Part shown: piece by piece, positions 18,287-27,912 of the stretch
Position numbering within the stretch: position 1 is the first letter of the stretch
Layout of the letters: each line of letters begins with the position of its first letter
Source of the DNA: CAZYBU01 sp964645775
GTDB taxonomy: Bacteria; Spirochaetota; UBA4802; UBA5550
Direction: 5' to 3'
Assembly: GCA_964645775.1 (NCBI GenBank)
Contig: CAZYBU010000007.1
Location: 1-64,000 of the forward strand
Length of the DNA: 64,000 nt
Program-made: the position numbers and the translations under genes
The notes under the pieces: generated by a model
Told to the model about the DNA's origin: nothing
Seen by the model: only the letters and a program-made list of their open reading frames with translations
Databases searched by the model: none

Positions 18287-18964
18287 TCAAATCTGCGAGT
18301 TGTTCCGCTCATAGGGTCTGTCGAATCGATTTTCAAAGGCGTCGTGCTCTTTAAGCTTCATGTTCCAGTAGAAATTCGCCAGCCCTGTCACCGCTCCGAT
18401 ACGGTAAAATAGTTTTCTTCCCGGGCCCAGTCTTCGAGGACGCGCCAGTCGTTTGCAAATATCCGGGTCAAGGATACCTTCGGTATGGTACACGCGTCCC
18501 AGGTCTTGGAACTCTCTGAAAAGTTTTTTCGTCCATGCGGGAGGCATCATCTGGATCCCCTCCACGCCTCCCCGTATGATGACTCCGGGCGTGTTCATTC
18601 CGAGTCTTTCAGAAAGTTTGAACAGGTAGCGGGCCACGTATTCCGAATGGATCGACTCCGGGAAGCCGGACTGCACCAGGAAGAGCACGGTTTTTCCCTC
18701 AAGGTGGTTCTTTTCTTTCAGGGAGTCGATGAATTCCTTCACGATACCGGGCATGGCGTCCGTGTAAAGGGGAAAGGCCAGGAAGATTGAGTCGTATTCC
18801 TTCAGTCTCTCCGGGGCCTCCTCCCTCTCCCTGCGGGAAGCCAGGTAGAGCGTGTCCGGTTCAGCGCCGCCTGCTTCCACCAGACCCCGATTGAAGGCCT
18901 CCATGAGAAGTCGGGTGTTGCTCTTTCGTCCCCGGGGGGAGCCGTTAATCTCAAGCAGTCGCAT
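18287..18964 (-). CDS. Flavodoxin-fold NAD(P)H oxidoreductase
   Basis: This 225-residue protein begins MRLLEINGSPRGRKSNTRLL, the phosphate loop (GSPRxxSNT) of NADPH-dependent FMN reductases. The flavodoxin-like core continues with YDSIFLAFPLYTDAMPGIVK and a later VQSGFPE segment. ATG at 18964 has GGGAGG upstream. It overlaps the end of the upstream gene by 14 bases, so the two flavoproteins are coupled. The C-terminal ~60 residues are basic and extend beyond the minimal fold. The substrate is unknown. Confidence 0.82.
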   Translation of the reverse strand: MRLLEINGSPRGRKSNTRLLMEAFNRGLVEAGGAEPDTLYLASRREREEAPERLKEYDSIFLAFPLYTDAMPGIVKEFIDSLKEKNHLEGKTVLFLVQSGFPESIHSEYVARYLFKLSERLGMNTPGVIIRGGVEGIQMMPPAWTKKLFREFQDLGRVYHTEGILDPDICKRLARPRRLGPGRKLFYRIGAVTGLANFYWNMKLKEHDAFENRFDRPYERNNSQI

Positions 18965-19493
18965 CTACAGCCTCCCGGATTGTCATCCCGCTGTGAACAA
19001 AGGAACGTAAAGAAGATCGCATGTTCAGGGCAAAACGCCTGTAGATGTCCCTGATGATATTAAGGTCCTCTTCATCGGTATCCTGCTCGAGACCGACAAA
19101 GAGTCCCAGCTCCGGGTACCGGTCGTACCGTCTTCTGTGATGACATTCCCCTTCTACGAGTTCAATGTAGGGATGTATAAGGGGAATGAGCCGGTCCTGG
19201 AGCTTTTTCATGGCTGCGGAGGGGAAACCCAGGACCAGGGGAGAGGCCAGGATGACCAGGTCCGATTCCAGAGAGGACCTGTAGACATCGTCCATGTCAT
19301 CGGAGAACTGGCATCTGCCCGGGGTCTGCCACCAGCAGGTCCAGCAGCCGGTACAGTATCGGATACTCAGGGAGTCGATATCCATGGTTTTCAGAGCATG
19401 GCCTTCCCCTTCCAGGGCCCTTCTGTACCGGTCCAGGGAGGGGGAGAAGTTGTCATCGGCCCCCTCTCGTGTGATAAGCATAAGAACGTTCAT
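18951..19493 (-). CDS. Flavodoxin-fold oxidoreductase with Cys motif
   Basis: This is a 180-residue flavodoxin-like protein beginning MNVLMLITREGADDNFSPSL. The segment CTGCWTCWWQTPGRC followed by DDM is the compact Cys motif found in iron-sulfur flavoproteins and related NAD(P)H:FMN reductases (CxxCxxC...C). The flavin-binding loop is VILASPLVLGFPSAAMKK. It is upstream of, and overlaps, a second flavodoxin-fold gene; together they could form a heteromeric flavin reductase (inference). ATG at 19493 has GGAG upstream. Confidence 0.8.
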   Translation of the reverse strand: MNVLMLITREGADDNFSPSLDRYRRALEGEGHALKTMDIDSLSIRYCTGCWTCWWQTPGRCQFSDDMDDVYRSSLESDLVILASPLVLGFPSAAMKKLQDRLIPLIHPYIELVEGECHHRRRYDRYPELGLFVGLEQDTDEEDLNIIRDIYRRFALNMRSSLRSFVHSGMTIREAVDATA

Positions 19494-19536
19494 GGGTCTC
19501 CTCTGTCGTCTTTATAGCACGGGACAGGGGACGGAA

Positions 19537-20499
19537 TCAATTCTTTTTTCCAGCGGGCCATTTCAGGACAAAGAGAAGGGGCCGCCTGTCCTCATTATTG
19601 ACGGTCCGCCTGTCACCATTGTTGTCCAGTATGATGTAGACCCGGTCGGCGGTTACAGCAAGGCCCTCTGCGCGGCCGTATTTCATGGTCCTGTAGCGGT
19701 ATTTTTCAGAGGTCTCTGACATTCTGTAAGACCAGGCTTCCCCTTCATGGATGGTCTCTCCTTCTGTCGCCATTCGAATCACCAGGTACTGGTTGCGGGA
19801 GAGGGCGTAAAGGTTGCCCCCATGGGTGGATAGTCCGCTGAAATCGAGTTCATCTTTGTTCAGAAAAGGATAGCGTGACCGGAGAAAGGAAAGAGCGTCA
19901 CATGCGGCAGAATCATTATTGCTGTTGGACGTTCCAAAATCGGGGATCTCCAGAAACCCGCGAACCTCCCGTTCAGCTGCCAGGTAAAGCCGATTTTTTC
20001 TCAGGGCGATTCCTTCAAGTCCTGCGTTCTTTTTCGCGCAGAGCCCGGCTGAACGGCAGCAATTGTTCAGAAACGGAGTCGCCCATCGTGATCGTCCCGC
20101 TGGATCGACTTCCAGTACCCTGGTTCTTCCCTCGCAGGCCAGGAGAAAATCTCCTTTAGGAGTGAGGTCTATTCCTTCCAGGTCAAGATCTTTCCCCCGG
20201 TTATCGGGAGGGGAAAAGGTGCGATGCGGGATAAAGACCGCCTTATCCTGCGTCATAACAATCCGGAAGATGATGTCGTCGTGATTGTCCGAAACGCTGT
20301 AGAGGACTCCTTTATCCCAGACCAGACCTGAAGGTTCAAGATTATCATATCCGGATACCGGAAGGACCTGGATAAGTTTTAGCTCCGGAAGGTGATGCCC
20401 GATATTCCCGGAGGGTCCATTCGGATTACATGAGATGAAGGAAAGGGAGAGAAGCAGAAACAGGTGTTTCAGGTAGAAAGAAACAATAGAGGAGTTCAT
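19537..20499 (-). CDS. Lipoprotein, predicted beta-propeller of unknown role
   Basis: ATG at 20499 gives a 320-residue protein with a lipoprotein signal: a hydrophobic stretch then LSFISC, with the lipidated Cys near residue 23. The frame extends further upstream, but that part overlaps dcd and is not needed. The mature part has repeated segments of the type seen in SdiA-regulated/phytase-like propellers, such as EPSGLVWDKGVLYSVSDNHD, DLEGIDLTPKGDFLLACEG and LDFSGLSTHGGNLYALSRNQ. These match the repeated 'E-G-(I/L)...LY..SD' pattern. It probably sits in the outer or inner membrane facing the periplasm. It starts 10 bases after the dcd stop. No catalytic function is claimed. Confidence 0.75.
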   Translation of the reverse strand: MNSSIVSFYLKHLFLLLSLSFISCNPNGPSGNIGHHLPELKLIQVLPVSGYDNLEPSGLVWDKGVLYSVSDNHDDIIFRIVMTQDKAVFIPHRTFSPPDNRGKDLDLEGIDLTPKGDFLLACEGRTRVLEVDPAGRSRWATPFLNNCCRSAGLCAKKNAGLEGIALRKNRLYLAAEREVRGFLEIPDFGTSNSNNDSAACDALSFLRSRYPFLNKDELDFSGLSTHGGNLYALSRNQYLVIRMATEGETIHEGEAWSYRMSETSEKYRYRTMKYGRAEGLAVTADRVYIILDNNGDRRTVNNEDRRPLLFVLKWPAGKKN

Positions 20500-20509
20500 G
20501 ACGGGTTCC

Positions 20510-21031
20510 TTACTTTTCAAAATCACGATACAGCAGACTCGCCTGAATACCCTGGTTGTTCTGATATTTGGAGCTGTGATACTCCTCGAAGTCCCCCTCG
20601 ATGGAGTGGTAGTATATCTGGCAGATCTCCACGCCGGCGTAGATGCGTATCGGCTGGACGCAGAAAATTTCCAGGGTCCAGAAACCGGCGAATCCCACAT
20701 CTCCGAAACCGGCCGTAACATGGATAAAAAGACCCAGGCGGCCTATGGAGGAACGGCCTTCCAGCATGGGGACCAGGTTGCGTGTCCTTGTATATTCTTC
20801 TGTTCTTCCCAGGTAAAGTCGGCCCGGCTCCAGAAGGAGTCCCTCCTCAGGGATTTCGATGGAACGGGTGGGGTTTTCCTTTTTCATGTCCAGGGGAAGA
20901 GAGGAGTAGGTCAGAAGTTTTTCATGGAGTTTAAGGTTATAGCTGTTGGGGTTCAGCTGTTCCTCCCTGAAGGGTTCTATCTCAATCTCCTTTCCGAGAC
21001 GGGAACGTATCTCTCTGCCTGAGAGTATCAT
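20510..21031 (-). CDS. dcd: dCTP deaminase
   Basis: This 173-residue trimeric dUTPase-fold enzyme makes dUTP from dCTP for thymidylate synthesis. ATG at 21031 (MILSGREIRSRL) matches the family start; the longer frame to 21133 adds an unrelated tail. Motifs: NPNSYNLKLHEKL near the start, LEGRSSIGRLGLFIHVTAGFG with the conserved Arg-Ser-Ser, and AGFWTLEIF. The C-terminal YQNNQGIQASLLYRDF matches the nucleotide-closing tail (Y..q.g...S). The family's catalytic Glu falls in TLEIF. The downstream lipoprotein gene follows after 10 bases. Confidence 0.93.
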   Translation of the reverse strand: MILSGREIRSRLGKEIEIEPFREEQLNPNSYNLKLHEKLLTYSSLPLDMKKENPTRSIEIPEEGLLLEPGRLYLGRTEEYTRTRNLVPMLEGRSSIGRLGLFIHVTAGFGDVGFAGFWTLEIFCVQPIRIYAGVEICQIYYHSIEGDFEEYHSSKYQNNQGIQASLLYRDFEK

Positions 21032-21170
21032 GAGCCCCTCCTTTTTCGTTGACAGTTTTTTCCCGGTCTTGTCTTTTACGAGTAGAGCTACCATGAAAAT
21101 CTTATTGCAACGGCAGCTGAATGCAACGACCATTGGTGGAGCATGATACGTTAAGGTAAATAATTATTTA

Positions 21171-24100
21171 ATGCCATCCAAACATGCTATAATCTGGACA
21201 CTTATCCTTTCGCTGCTCGGCTTTCTGGGCAACTTTCTCCATGTCCCTCTTTTTTTCGGTGTGGATTATGTCTTTGGAAGTATCTTCGTATTACTGGCGG
21301 CCTCGATTCTCGGACCGGTTTACGGCCTGCTTACAGGATTGCTGGCGCACAGCTTTACGGTCACTCTGTGGAATCATCCCTACGCGCTATTGAGTTTTGT
21401 CCTTGAGGCCCTCTTTGTGGGCATCCTCATCCGGCGCGGTTTCAAAAACCTTTTCCTGGCCGACCTTCTCTACTGGATCGTTATCGGTGTTCCACTGGTA
21501 TGGCCCTTTTATGGTATTCTTCTCGATATGGAGACTACCCAGGTATTGCTGATACATCTAAAACAGCCGGCGAATGGTCTGGCCAACGCTATAATGGCCC
21601 AGGTACTGCTTCTTCTCCTCAGGTTCTCTCCCCTTACCATGGGTGGCCGTCTTTATAAAAAGGTGGCCCTGGGAGAAGTGGTTTTCGCCATGGCCCTGGG
21701 GCTGGTCACGATTACCACTCTGGGAGTTACGGTTATAAACAGCAGGATGATGTTCCAGGACCATCGGAAGAGTCTCCGTTCCCGGCTGCTCTCAACGGAG
21801 ACCCGCCTTGTTTCTCATATCCGTCATCTGGATAGAAATCTGGAAACGGGGAACCATTACCTGCTGGAACTGCACCGTGAGAGGGGAGGTCCTCTGGAGC
21901 TGGTAGATGATGACCTGCCCGATTTTATTTATCTTAGGAACGACAGCGAAAATGAACTCATGGCCCTGCGGAAGGGACTGGAAAGAGATGACATCCCCCC
22001 TTTTCAATCTGAAATACCTTCTCGGGGTTTCTGTTTTCCCTCCGAAGACCCCGCCCATGTCTATCATATACAGAGAATTGAGAATTATACCCTGATTGCC
22101 GCTATGACAATAACACGGTTCATGAATCATCTTTTCGTGGATATTGAGGAATTGGAGATATCTCACTATATACTGGATCCCCGGGGTGATCAGCTCTTTC
22201 ACCATCTCAATGCCCATGCCCGGATTCTTTCCCATGAAGAATTACAACGCGCGATGAAAATCGAACCGGAAACCATTAATCATCTTCTCCCCGGTGAAGG
22301 TCTTCCCTCCATGGTCCGATGGAAAGATTCGCACTTCATATCCCGGGTCCCCCTGCCGGGTGAGAACAGGGGATTAAGCCTGGTTACGGCCGTTTCCCTG
22401 TCAGGTTTCGTGGACCGGCTCCAGCAGTATTACATGTTGCAGTTTATCATGATGCTCTCTATTGTGCTTTTGATAATTCCTCTCGTGCAGGTTGTCAGAA
22501 ATAACCTAACCCGCTCGCTGGAATCGCTTGCTGACGTAACCCGGGAACTGCCGGAACGGTTGCGTATGGGAAGACCCCTCCTTGAGTGGAAAAGCAGTCG
22601 TATCCAGGAAGTTGATATTCTCTCTTCAACCATTAATCGCATCTCCAGGGTGGTTATCGATGTTTTCTCCGAGCAGGAAGAGAAGTACAGGGCACTCTTC
22701 AACCGTTCAGGAGAAGCGGTGGTGGTTATTGACCCGGAAAATTATATTATTATCGACGCCAATTCCCGGGCTGCCGCCCTCTTCGGGAAGTCCCTCATGG
22801 ATCTGAAACTGGCCCATTTCACGGACCTCTTTCCCGAAGGACAGGGAGAGTCTTTTGAAGAGATGGTGCGGTCGGTGGATGAGGGAAGAAAACCGGAGAA
22901 CCGGGATTTTTTCGTGGAAACGGCGGGGGGAGTCTTCTCCCTGCGCCTGACACCCATCAGCGCAATGATGAGAGACACAAGCGTGATGTTCGTGATAATG
23001 CGGGACATTACGCAGAGACTCAGAAGTGAAAATGACCTGCTTCTTTCAGCAACGGTTTTTGAAAACATCGAGGAGGGAATAGTCATTACTGACAGCCGGC
23101 TGGTGATTGCACGGGTAAACCCCGCGTTCGAGCAGATTACGGGATTTACCCAGAGGGAGGTGACGGGACGAAAGCTGGACTCCCTGAGGGAGAGGGACCA
23201 TGAGACCCCCGGCATGGAGGGCATGGCTGATGCACTGGAGAGTCCAGGGCACTGGCAGGGAGAGCTGTGGAACAGGAAGAAAAACGGTGAGCTCTACGCA
23301 GTCTGGCTTTCCGTAACATCTGTCCGTGACCGGGACGGCAGGATATCCAACTATATCGGTGTTTTCATTGATATTACGGAGAAGAAACGTGATCAGGAAA
23401 GGATCCATCACCTGGCCCTTTATGACATACTGACCGGCCTGCCTAACAGGGACAATTTTCATGAACGTCTTAAACATGTTATCCAGCGCTCAAGGAGGAA
23501 CCGGAAAACCTTCGCTCTCATGTACATCGACATGGATAATTTTAAAACCATTAACGAGACCCTGGGGCACAGAACGGGAGATCAGCTTATCCTTGAGATG
23601 TCAGAAAGAATACAGGACATAATCCGGGAGAACGATGAACTTGCCAGGCTGGGGGGAGACGAGTTTACCCTTATCACGGAAGGAATCGGTGATTCTTCGG
23701 GTGCCTCCAGTGTAGCCCAAAAGATACTGGATACTCTGGATGATCCCTTCATCCTGAATGAAAAAGAATATTACGTCACCGTCAGCATAGGCATCTGTCT
23801 CTACCCGGAGGATGGTGAAGACGTGGAAACCCTTATGCGAAACGCCGACGCGGCCCTTTACCGGACCAGGGCCGCGGGTCGAAAGGGCTTTGAGTTTTAT
23901 CATGTCGACATGAACACCATGGTCAGGGAAAAACTTGAGCTTGAGTCGGGACTCAGAAACGCGCTTAAGAACAACGAGCTGAGTGTATATTACCAGCCCC
24001 AGATTAACATTACCACCGGAAAAATAGTCGGGGCTGAGGCCCTTCTCCGCTGGTCAAGCCCGGAACGGGGAAATGTGCCCCCCGATCTGTTTATTCCCGT

Positions 24101-24716
24101 GGCCGAGGAAACGGGACTTATTGATGCGATCAGCAACTGGCTGGTCGACCAGGTCTGCCGCGACCAGGAGGTCATTATGGATAGTGGCCTTCCCCGGATC
24201 AGAATCTCTATTAACGTAGCGGATCATCAGTTCCGTAAAGAAGATTTCGCGGAAACACTAACCGGAATCATCCGTTCTCATGAACTTGATCCGGCCATTT
24301 TTGAGCTTGAACTTACCGAGCGGATTTTCATGGAGAATATTGAGACGGCCAGGGAAAAACTGCGGAAGCTCAAGGAGGTCGGTTTCACGATTTCCATTGA
24401 TGATTTCGGGACAGGAAATTCCTCTCTTGCCCATCTGAAACGGTTCGATATCGACACACTCAAGATAGACAGGTCCTTTGTCATCGACCTGCCTTCGGAC
24501 AGGCAGAGCGCGGATATTGTTCTGGCCATTATCTCCATGGCCAGGGCGCTTAACATGAAGGTCATCGCCGAAGGTGTGGAAGATGAGCGGCATCTGGATC
24601 TGCTCAGGGATAAGGGTTGTGATGAATACCAGGGATATTTTTTCAGCCGTCCTGTTGATCGTTCCCAGTTTCGGCGACTTTTTCGGGAAAATTACCGGAT
24701 GGATGAGAAGGATTGA
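21171..24716 (+). CDS. GGDEF-EAL cyclic-di-GMP protein with 7-8 TM sensor and PAS domains
   Basis: This is a 1181-residue protein. The N-terminus has about six hydrophobic helices (10-195) resembling ECF/LytS-type membrane sensors. An extracytoplasmic region (~200-415) follows, then another TM (~418-440). Two PAS domains (about 500-610, 620-740) lead into GGDEF with an intact active site LGGDEF near 826-831. It also has an RxxD inhibitory site (RENDELARLGG) five residues upstream. The EAL domain has GAEALLRW near 954-961 and DDFGTGNSSLAHLKRF, so both cyclase and phosphodiesterase motifs look intact. The net activity cannot be read from sequence. It ends convergently, overlapping the SRPBCC gene by 25 bases. 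Confidence 0.92.
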   Translation: MPSKHAIIWTLILSLLGFLGNFLHVPLFFGVDYVFGSIFVLLAASILGPVYGLLTGLLAHSFTVTLWNHPYALLSFVLEALFVGILIRRGFKNLFLADLLYWIVIGVPLVWPFYGILLDMETTQVLLIHLKQPANGLANAIMAQVLLLLLRFSPLTMGGRLYKKVALGEVVFAMALGLVTITTLGVTVINSRMMFQDHRKSLRSRLLSTETRLVSHIRHLDRNLETGNHYLLELHRERGGPLELVDDDLPDFIYLRNDSENELMALRKGLERDDIPPFQSEIPSRGFCFPSEDPAHVYHIQRIENYTLIAAMTITRFMNHLFVDIEELEISHYILDPRGDQLFHHLNAHARILSHEELQRAMKIEPETINHLLPGEGLPSMVRWKDSHFISRVPLPGENRGLSLVTAVSLSGFVDRLQQYYMLQFIMMLSIVLLIIPLVQVVRNNLTRSLESLADVTRELPERLRMGRPLLEWKSSRIQEVDILSSTINRISRVVIDVFSEQEEKYRALFNRSGEAVVVIDPENYIIIDANSRAAALFGKSLMDLKLAHFTDLFPEGQGESFEEMVRSVDEGRKPENRDFFVETAGGVFSLRLTPISAMMRDTSVMFVIMRDITQRLRSENDLLLSATVFENIEEGIVITDSRLVIARVNPAFEQITGFTQREVTGRKLDSLRERDHETPGMEGMADALESPGHWQGELWNRKKNGELYAVWLSVTSVRDRDGRISNYIGVFIDITEKKRDQERIHHLALYDILTGLPNRDNFHERLKHVIQRSRRNRKTFALMYIDMDNFKTINETLGHRTGDQLILEMSERIQDIIRENDELARLGGDEFTLITEGIGDSSGASSVAQKILDTLDDPFILNEKEYYVTVSIGICLYPEDGEDVETLMRNADAALYRTRAAGRKGFEFYHVDMNTMVREKLELESGLRNALKNNELSVYYQPQINITTGKIVGAEALLRWSSPERGNVPPDLFIPVAEETGLIDAISNWLVDQVCRDQEVIMDSGLPRIRISINVADHQFRKEDFAETLTGIIRSHELDPAIFELELTERIFMENIETAREKLRKLKEVGFTISIDDFGTGNSSLAHLKRFDIDTLKIDRSFVIDLPSDRQSADIVLAIISMARALNMKVIAEGVEDERHLDLLRDKGCDEYQGYFFSRPVDRSQFRRLFRENYRMDEKD

Positions 24717-25174
24717 TCTGGGATGCAGCCGAATATTTCAATAAGTTTGTCTCTTCTGAAATCGAATATGGCTTCGAGCCGACCGGCGATGATACGATCA
24801 ACGGGACGGCCGGGTAGATCAAAAGGGGGAATGTAACTAACCCGGTCAGTCATCTCTATTCCAGAATCGACGGGTCGGAAAAGGTGCTCGTGGTGCCATA
24901 GACGGTAGGGGCCCGCTCTCTGTTCATCCACGAAATAACAGGGTTCCCGCACATGAGTAATCTCCGTAATCCATGAAACCCGGATTCCGGGAAAAGGAGT
25001 GAGCCTGTACTCAATGATCTGACCCGGGTACATTCTTTCCGGCTTTTTCCCTGGCAGGGAAAAGTTCAGCCAGGGAGGCGTTATTTCTGACAGACGGCCC
25101 GGGTCCGAGAAGAAATTCCAGCATTCTTCTTCTGTGACCCTGAGGCTCTGGACACGGTAGATTTCCTGGATAAT
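24692..25174 (-). CDS. SRPBCC-family ligand-binding protein with apparent ATT start
   Basis: The conserved SRPBCC core (FVDEQRAGPYRLWHHEHLF, and a later VSYIPPFDLPG) is in a frame whose first ATG is at 25033. That start would delete the N-terminal strand and helix of the fold. The missing part is encoded directly upstream in the same frame: QEIYRVQSLRVTEEECWNFF, then SDPGRLSEITPPWLNF, a good match to the family N-terminus. Between the preceding in-frame TGA and this segment there is no ATG, GTG or TTG. A perfect AGGAGG (25181-25186) precedes ATT-ATT-ATC. The second ATT (25174, 6-base spacing) is my chosen start, giving about 160 residues; 25177 or 25171 are alternatives. It follows the hybrid kinase stop closely and is probably coupled to it. 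Ligand unknown. Confidence 0.75.
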   Translation of the reverse strand: MIQEIYRVQSLRVTEEECWNFFSDPGRLSEITPPWLNFSLPGKKPERMYPGQIIEYRLTPFPGIRVSWITEITHVREPCYFVDEQRAGPYRLWHHEHLFRPVDSGIEMTDRVSYIPPFDLPGRPVDRIIAGRLEAIFDFRRDKLIEIFGCIPDQSFSSIR

Positions 25175-25180
25175 AATGGG

Positions 25181-25186
25181 CCTCCT
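25181..25186 (-). promoter_or_regulatory. Strong ribosome-binding site for a non-ATG start
   Basis: AGGAGG read on the minus strand, 3, 6 or 9 bases before ATT, ATT and ATC codons respectively. The nearest upstream in-frame codon is the TGA overlapping the end of the hybrid kinase gene, so translation of the SRPBCC protein must start after it. Confidence 0.7.
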
Positions 25187-25189
25187 CTC

Positions 25190-27793
25190 TCAGTAGACGC
25201 TTCTCAGTACCTTTTTCAGGTCTTCGAAACGGTAAGGTTTTTCAAGGACACCTGAAAAGCCATAGTCGCTGTAGTTGGCCAGGATGGGGTCATTGGAGTA
25301 CCCGCTTGAAACGATCCCCGTTATCCCAGGTGATATTTCGTGGATTCGCTTCATCGTTTCGGCCCCTCCCATCCCCCCGGGGACCGTCAGGTCCATGATG
25401 GCAAGGTCAAAAGTAACCCCGTTTTCCACGGCTTTCCGGACCGCCTCCAGGGCTTCTTCACCCCGGGCCGTGGATACAACATCGTAACCGATCTGGGCGA
25501 GCATCTTCTCAAGGACGGACGTGATATGAGCCTCATCATCCATAATGAGAACCGTCGATTCGCCCGGTAGAGTGAAATCTGATTCGTCTCTTTCCGGTTC
25601 CACGTCTCTCGCGCAGGAGGGGAGCCGCACCGTGAAACGGCTTCCCTTTCCCGGGGTAGAATCCGCCCGTATATCCCCGCTGTGTCTTCGGATTATGGAG
25701 TAGGAGACAGCTAGACCGAGACCGTGGCCCTTATCCCTGGTGGTGTAATAGGGATCGAAGATTCTGCTCATTACTTCGGGAGATATGCCGGATCCGTTAT
25801 CCTCCACGGCGAGGAAGACCCAAGAATTCTCCTCACCCGCTTCTCCTTCCCCGTTCCAGGCCTGGATCAGAATTTTCCCGTCAGAATCCATGGACTGGAG
25901 AGCGTTAATAATCAGGTTGTTAACCACCTGACGCATCTGGCTTTCGTCAGCCTGGATGTTCCACAGGTCATCCGGGTATTCGAGTGTGAAGGTGACAGAG
26001 GCGCCGCTCAGGGTCATGGTTGCCGTTTCTTTCAGCAGGTTCTTCAAATTGACCGGTTTCCGTATCGGTTCGCCTCCCCTGGAAAAGGTCAGGAGTTGCC
26101 GGGAAAGGTCGCGTATGGTGCCTGATATCTGCTCAATATCATTAAGGATATTAATCAGTTTTTCATCGTGATTATACTCGGTGCGGGCCAGTGATACGTT
26201 ACCCATTATGGAGGTCAGAAGGTTATTAAAATCATGGGCGATACCTCCGGCGAAAATTCCCAGGGATTCGATTCTGTTCGCCTTCAGGAGTTCTTCCTCA
26301 ATCATGACCCGGCGCGTTTCGTCGATAATGACCATGATTACGCCGAAAAACTGTCCGTTGTCTGAAATGGGGGAAGCTACAGCCGAACATATCCTTTCAT
26401 CTTTGTCCTGCTTCAGGACAATCAGTTCCCGGTCGCATCGGGCTGTGAGGCCGGTTGAGGAGACGCGGCTAATCAGATCCAGGCAGTTCTCGTCACTCTT
26501 CTCCTTATCAACCTGGAGGATATCGTCCAGAGGAAGACCGATGACCTGCCCGGCTGAAAGCCCCGTTAATGCCTCAGCAGCGGGATTAAACAGTTCTATG
26601 ACCCCTCTTTTGTCAGTTACGATCACAGCCTCGGCGATAGATTCCAGTGTTCCGAGCAGTTTCTGGCGCTCTCCTTCCAGTTTTTCACTGGTTATCCGGT
26701 ACCGTTCTCTTGATTCTACAAGTTCTGATTCTGTCATCTTGAGTTCGGAAATATCTGTTAAAAGGGCAAAGGAGCCCGTATGTACCCCAGCTTCATCGTA
26801 ATAGGGTGTGGCCTTTATGATACAGTAGAGAAAGGAGCCATCCTCTTTTTGAAGAGTGAGTTCATAAGCGCCGTGGTAACCGTGTTCTCTGCGGTTAAGC
26901 TCATAATCGAGCAGGTCTCTATCTTCAGGGAGAACAAGGTCGTAGACATCGGTTCCAATGATTTTGCTTCTATCCATGTCGAGCATGTAACATAGCTCAG
27001 GATTGACATCCAGTATGATGGCTTCTCGGTCTATGATCCAGAACCCTTCATTGGTTGTGTCGAGTATTCTTCTGATCCGTTCCGAATCTCTGCGGGACCG
27101 GTTTACCGCCTTGAGCCGTTCCTTCTCTCCGCGGATGGCTCTGTAGACCACAAAGGAGAGCAGGAGCGTCACCAGGATGAGCATTATAACTGATATGCGT
27201 ATGAATCCCCGGGTAATACTGTCGATCTCTTCGTGGACATCGTTTACGTATACGCCAGTACCGATGATCCAGTTCCAGGGATGGAAGGCCTGGACGTAGG
27301 AGAGTTTCGGGGCGATCCTGTCAGGATCGTCCTTCCATTGCCAGTGATACTTTACGAAACCGGAACCTTGTTCACGGCAGACCCGGACCATCTCCTTGAA
27401 GAGAAGCTTTCCGGCAGGGTCTTCGAAATTGTCCAGTTTCCTTAGTTCCAGGTCTTCCCGGTAGGGGTGCATCAGTACCCTCGGTTCAAAGGTCATGATC
27501 CAGAAATAATCTTTCCGGTCACTGCCGTAGCGCAGTTCCTCCATGTGGCCGATGACCCGTTCCCTCGCTGCATTGACGGTCATCAGTCCGCTCGATGATT
27601 TTCTGTGGTATTGCCGTGCGAGGGAGATGGCCGTCCTGGTCTGCTCCCGGATCATCTCTTTCTTCTTATTCATCACGGCATCTTCCATCCTGGGAAGAAG
27701 AAAGCTGAAGATGAGAAATATAAAAAGGACCACCACCAGATATGAGGGAAGTATGATAAAGAGAATAGTCTGTATGCGTGGTCGATCCTTCAT
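25190..27793 (-). CDS. Cache-PAS hybrid histidine kinase
   Basis: This is an 867-residue sensor kinase. A TM helix at ~12-32 and a second at ~195-220 flank an extracytoplasmic single-Cache domain. The Cache signature is visible as RYGSDRKDYFWIMTFEPRVL with LMHPYREDLELRKLDNFEDP, which in the family binds small organic acids or amines. Two PAS domains follow (about 240-355 and 375-495). The HisKA H-box is FAGGIAHDFNNLLTS with His near 520. The HATPase has DNGSGISPEVMSRIFDPYYT and GHGLGLAVSY. A receiver domain has its phospho-Asp near 799 (LAIMDLTVPGGMGG). The downstream SRPBCC gene starts 15 bases after its stop. Start at ATG 27793. Confidence 0.92.
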   Translation of the reverse strand: MKDRPRIQTILFIILPSYLVVVLFIFLIFSFLLPRMEDAVMNKKKEMIREQTRTAISLARQYHRKSSSGLMTVNAARERVIGHMEELRYGSDRKDYFWIMTFEPRVLMHPYREDLELRKLDNFEDPAGKLLFKEMVRVCREQGSGFVKYHWQWKDDPDRIAPKLSYVQAFHPWNWIIGTGVYVNDVHEEIDSITRGFIRISVIMLILVTLLLSFVVYRAIRGEKERLKAVNRSRRDSERIRRILDTTNEGFWIIDREAIILDVNPELCYMLDMDRSKIIGTDVYDLVLPEDRDLLDYELNRREHGYHGAYELTLQKEDGSFLYCIIKATPYYDEAGVHTGSFALLTDISELKMTESELVESRERYRITSEKLEGERQKLLGTLESIAEAVIVTDKRGVIELFNPAAEALTGLSAGQVIGLPLDDILQVDKEKSDENCLDLISRVSSTGLTARCDRELIVLKQDKDERICSAVASPISDNGQFFGVIMVIIDETRRVMIEEELLKANRIESLGIFAGGIAHDFNNLLTSIMGNVSLARTEYNHDEKLINILNDIEQISGTIRDLSRQLLTFSRGGEPIRKPVNLKNLLKETATMTLSGASVTFTLEYPDDLWNIQADESQMRQVVNNLIINALQSMDSDGKILIQAWNGEGEAGEENSWVFLAVEDNGSGISPEVMSRIFDPYYTTRDKGHGLGLAVSYSIIRRHSGDIRADSTPGKGSRFTVRLPSCARDVEPERDESDFTLPGESTVLIMDDEAHITSVLEKMLAQIGYDVVSTARGEEALEAVRKAVENGVTFDLAIMDLTVPGGMGGAETMKRIHEISPGITGIVSSGYSNDPILANYSDYGFSGVLEKPYRFEDLKKVLRSVY

Positions 27794-27912
27794 GATTTCT
27801 TAATATCTTACTCTCTGTTCCGGCTCAGATCAATGATAATTATTGTGCTCCGCAAAAAATGAAAGGATAGAGGATGGAATATGCTCTAAACCTGACCGCC
27901 TCGCCATAGCTC

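Noticed and set aside
25033..25033. ATG at 25033 as the SRPBCC start
   Set aside because: It would remove the family N-terminus that is encoded just upstream, and there is no ribosome-binding site in front of it.
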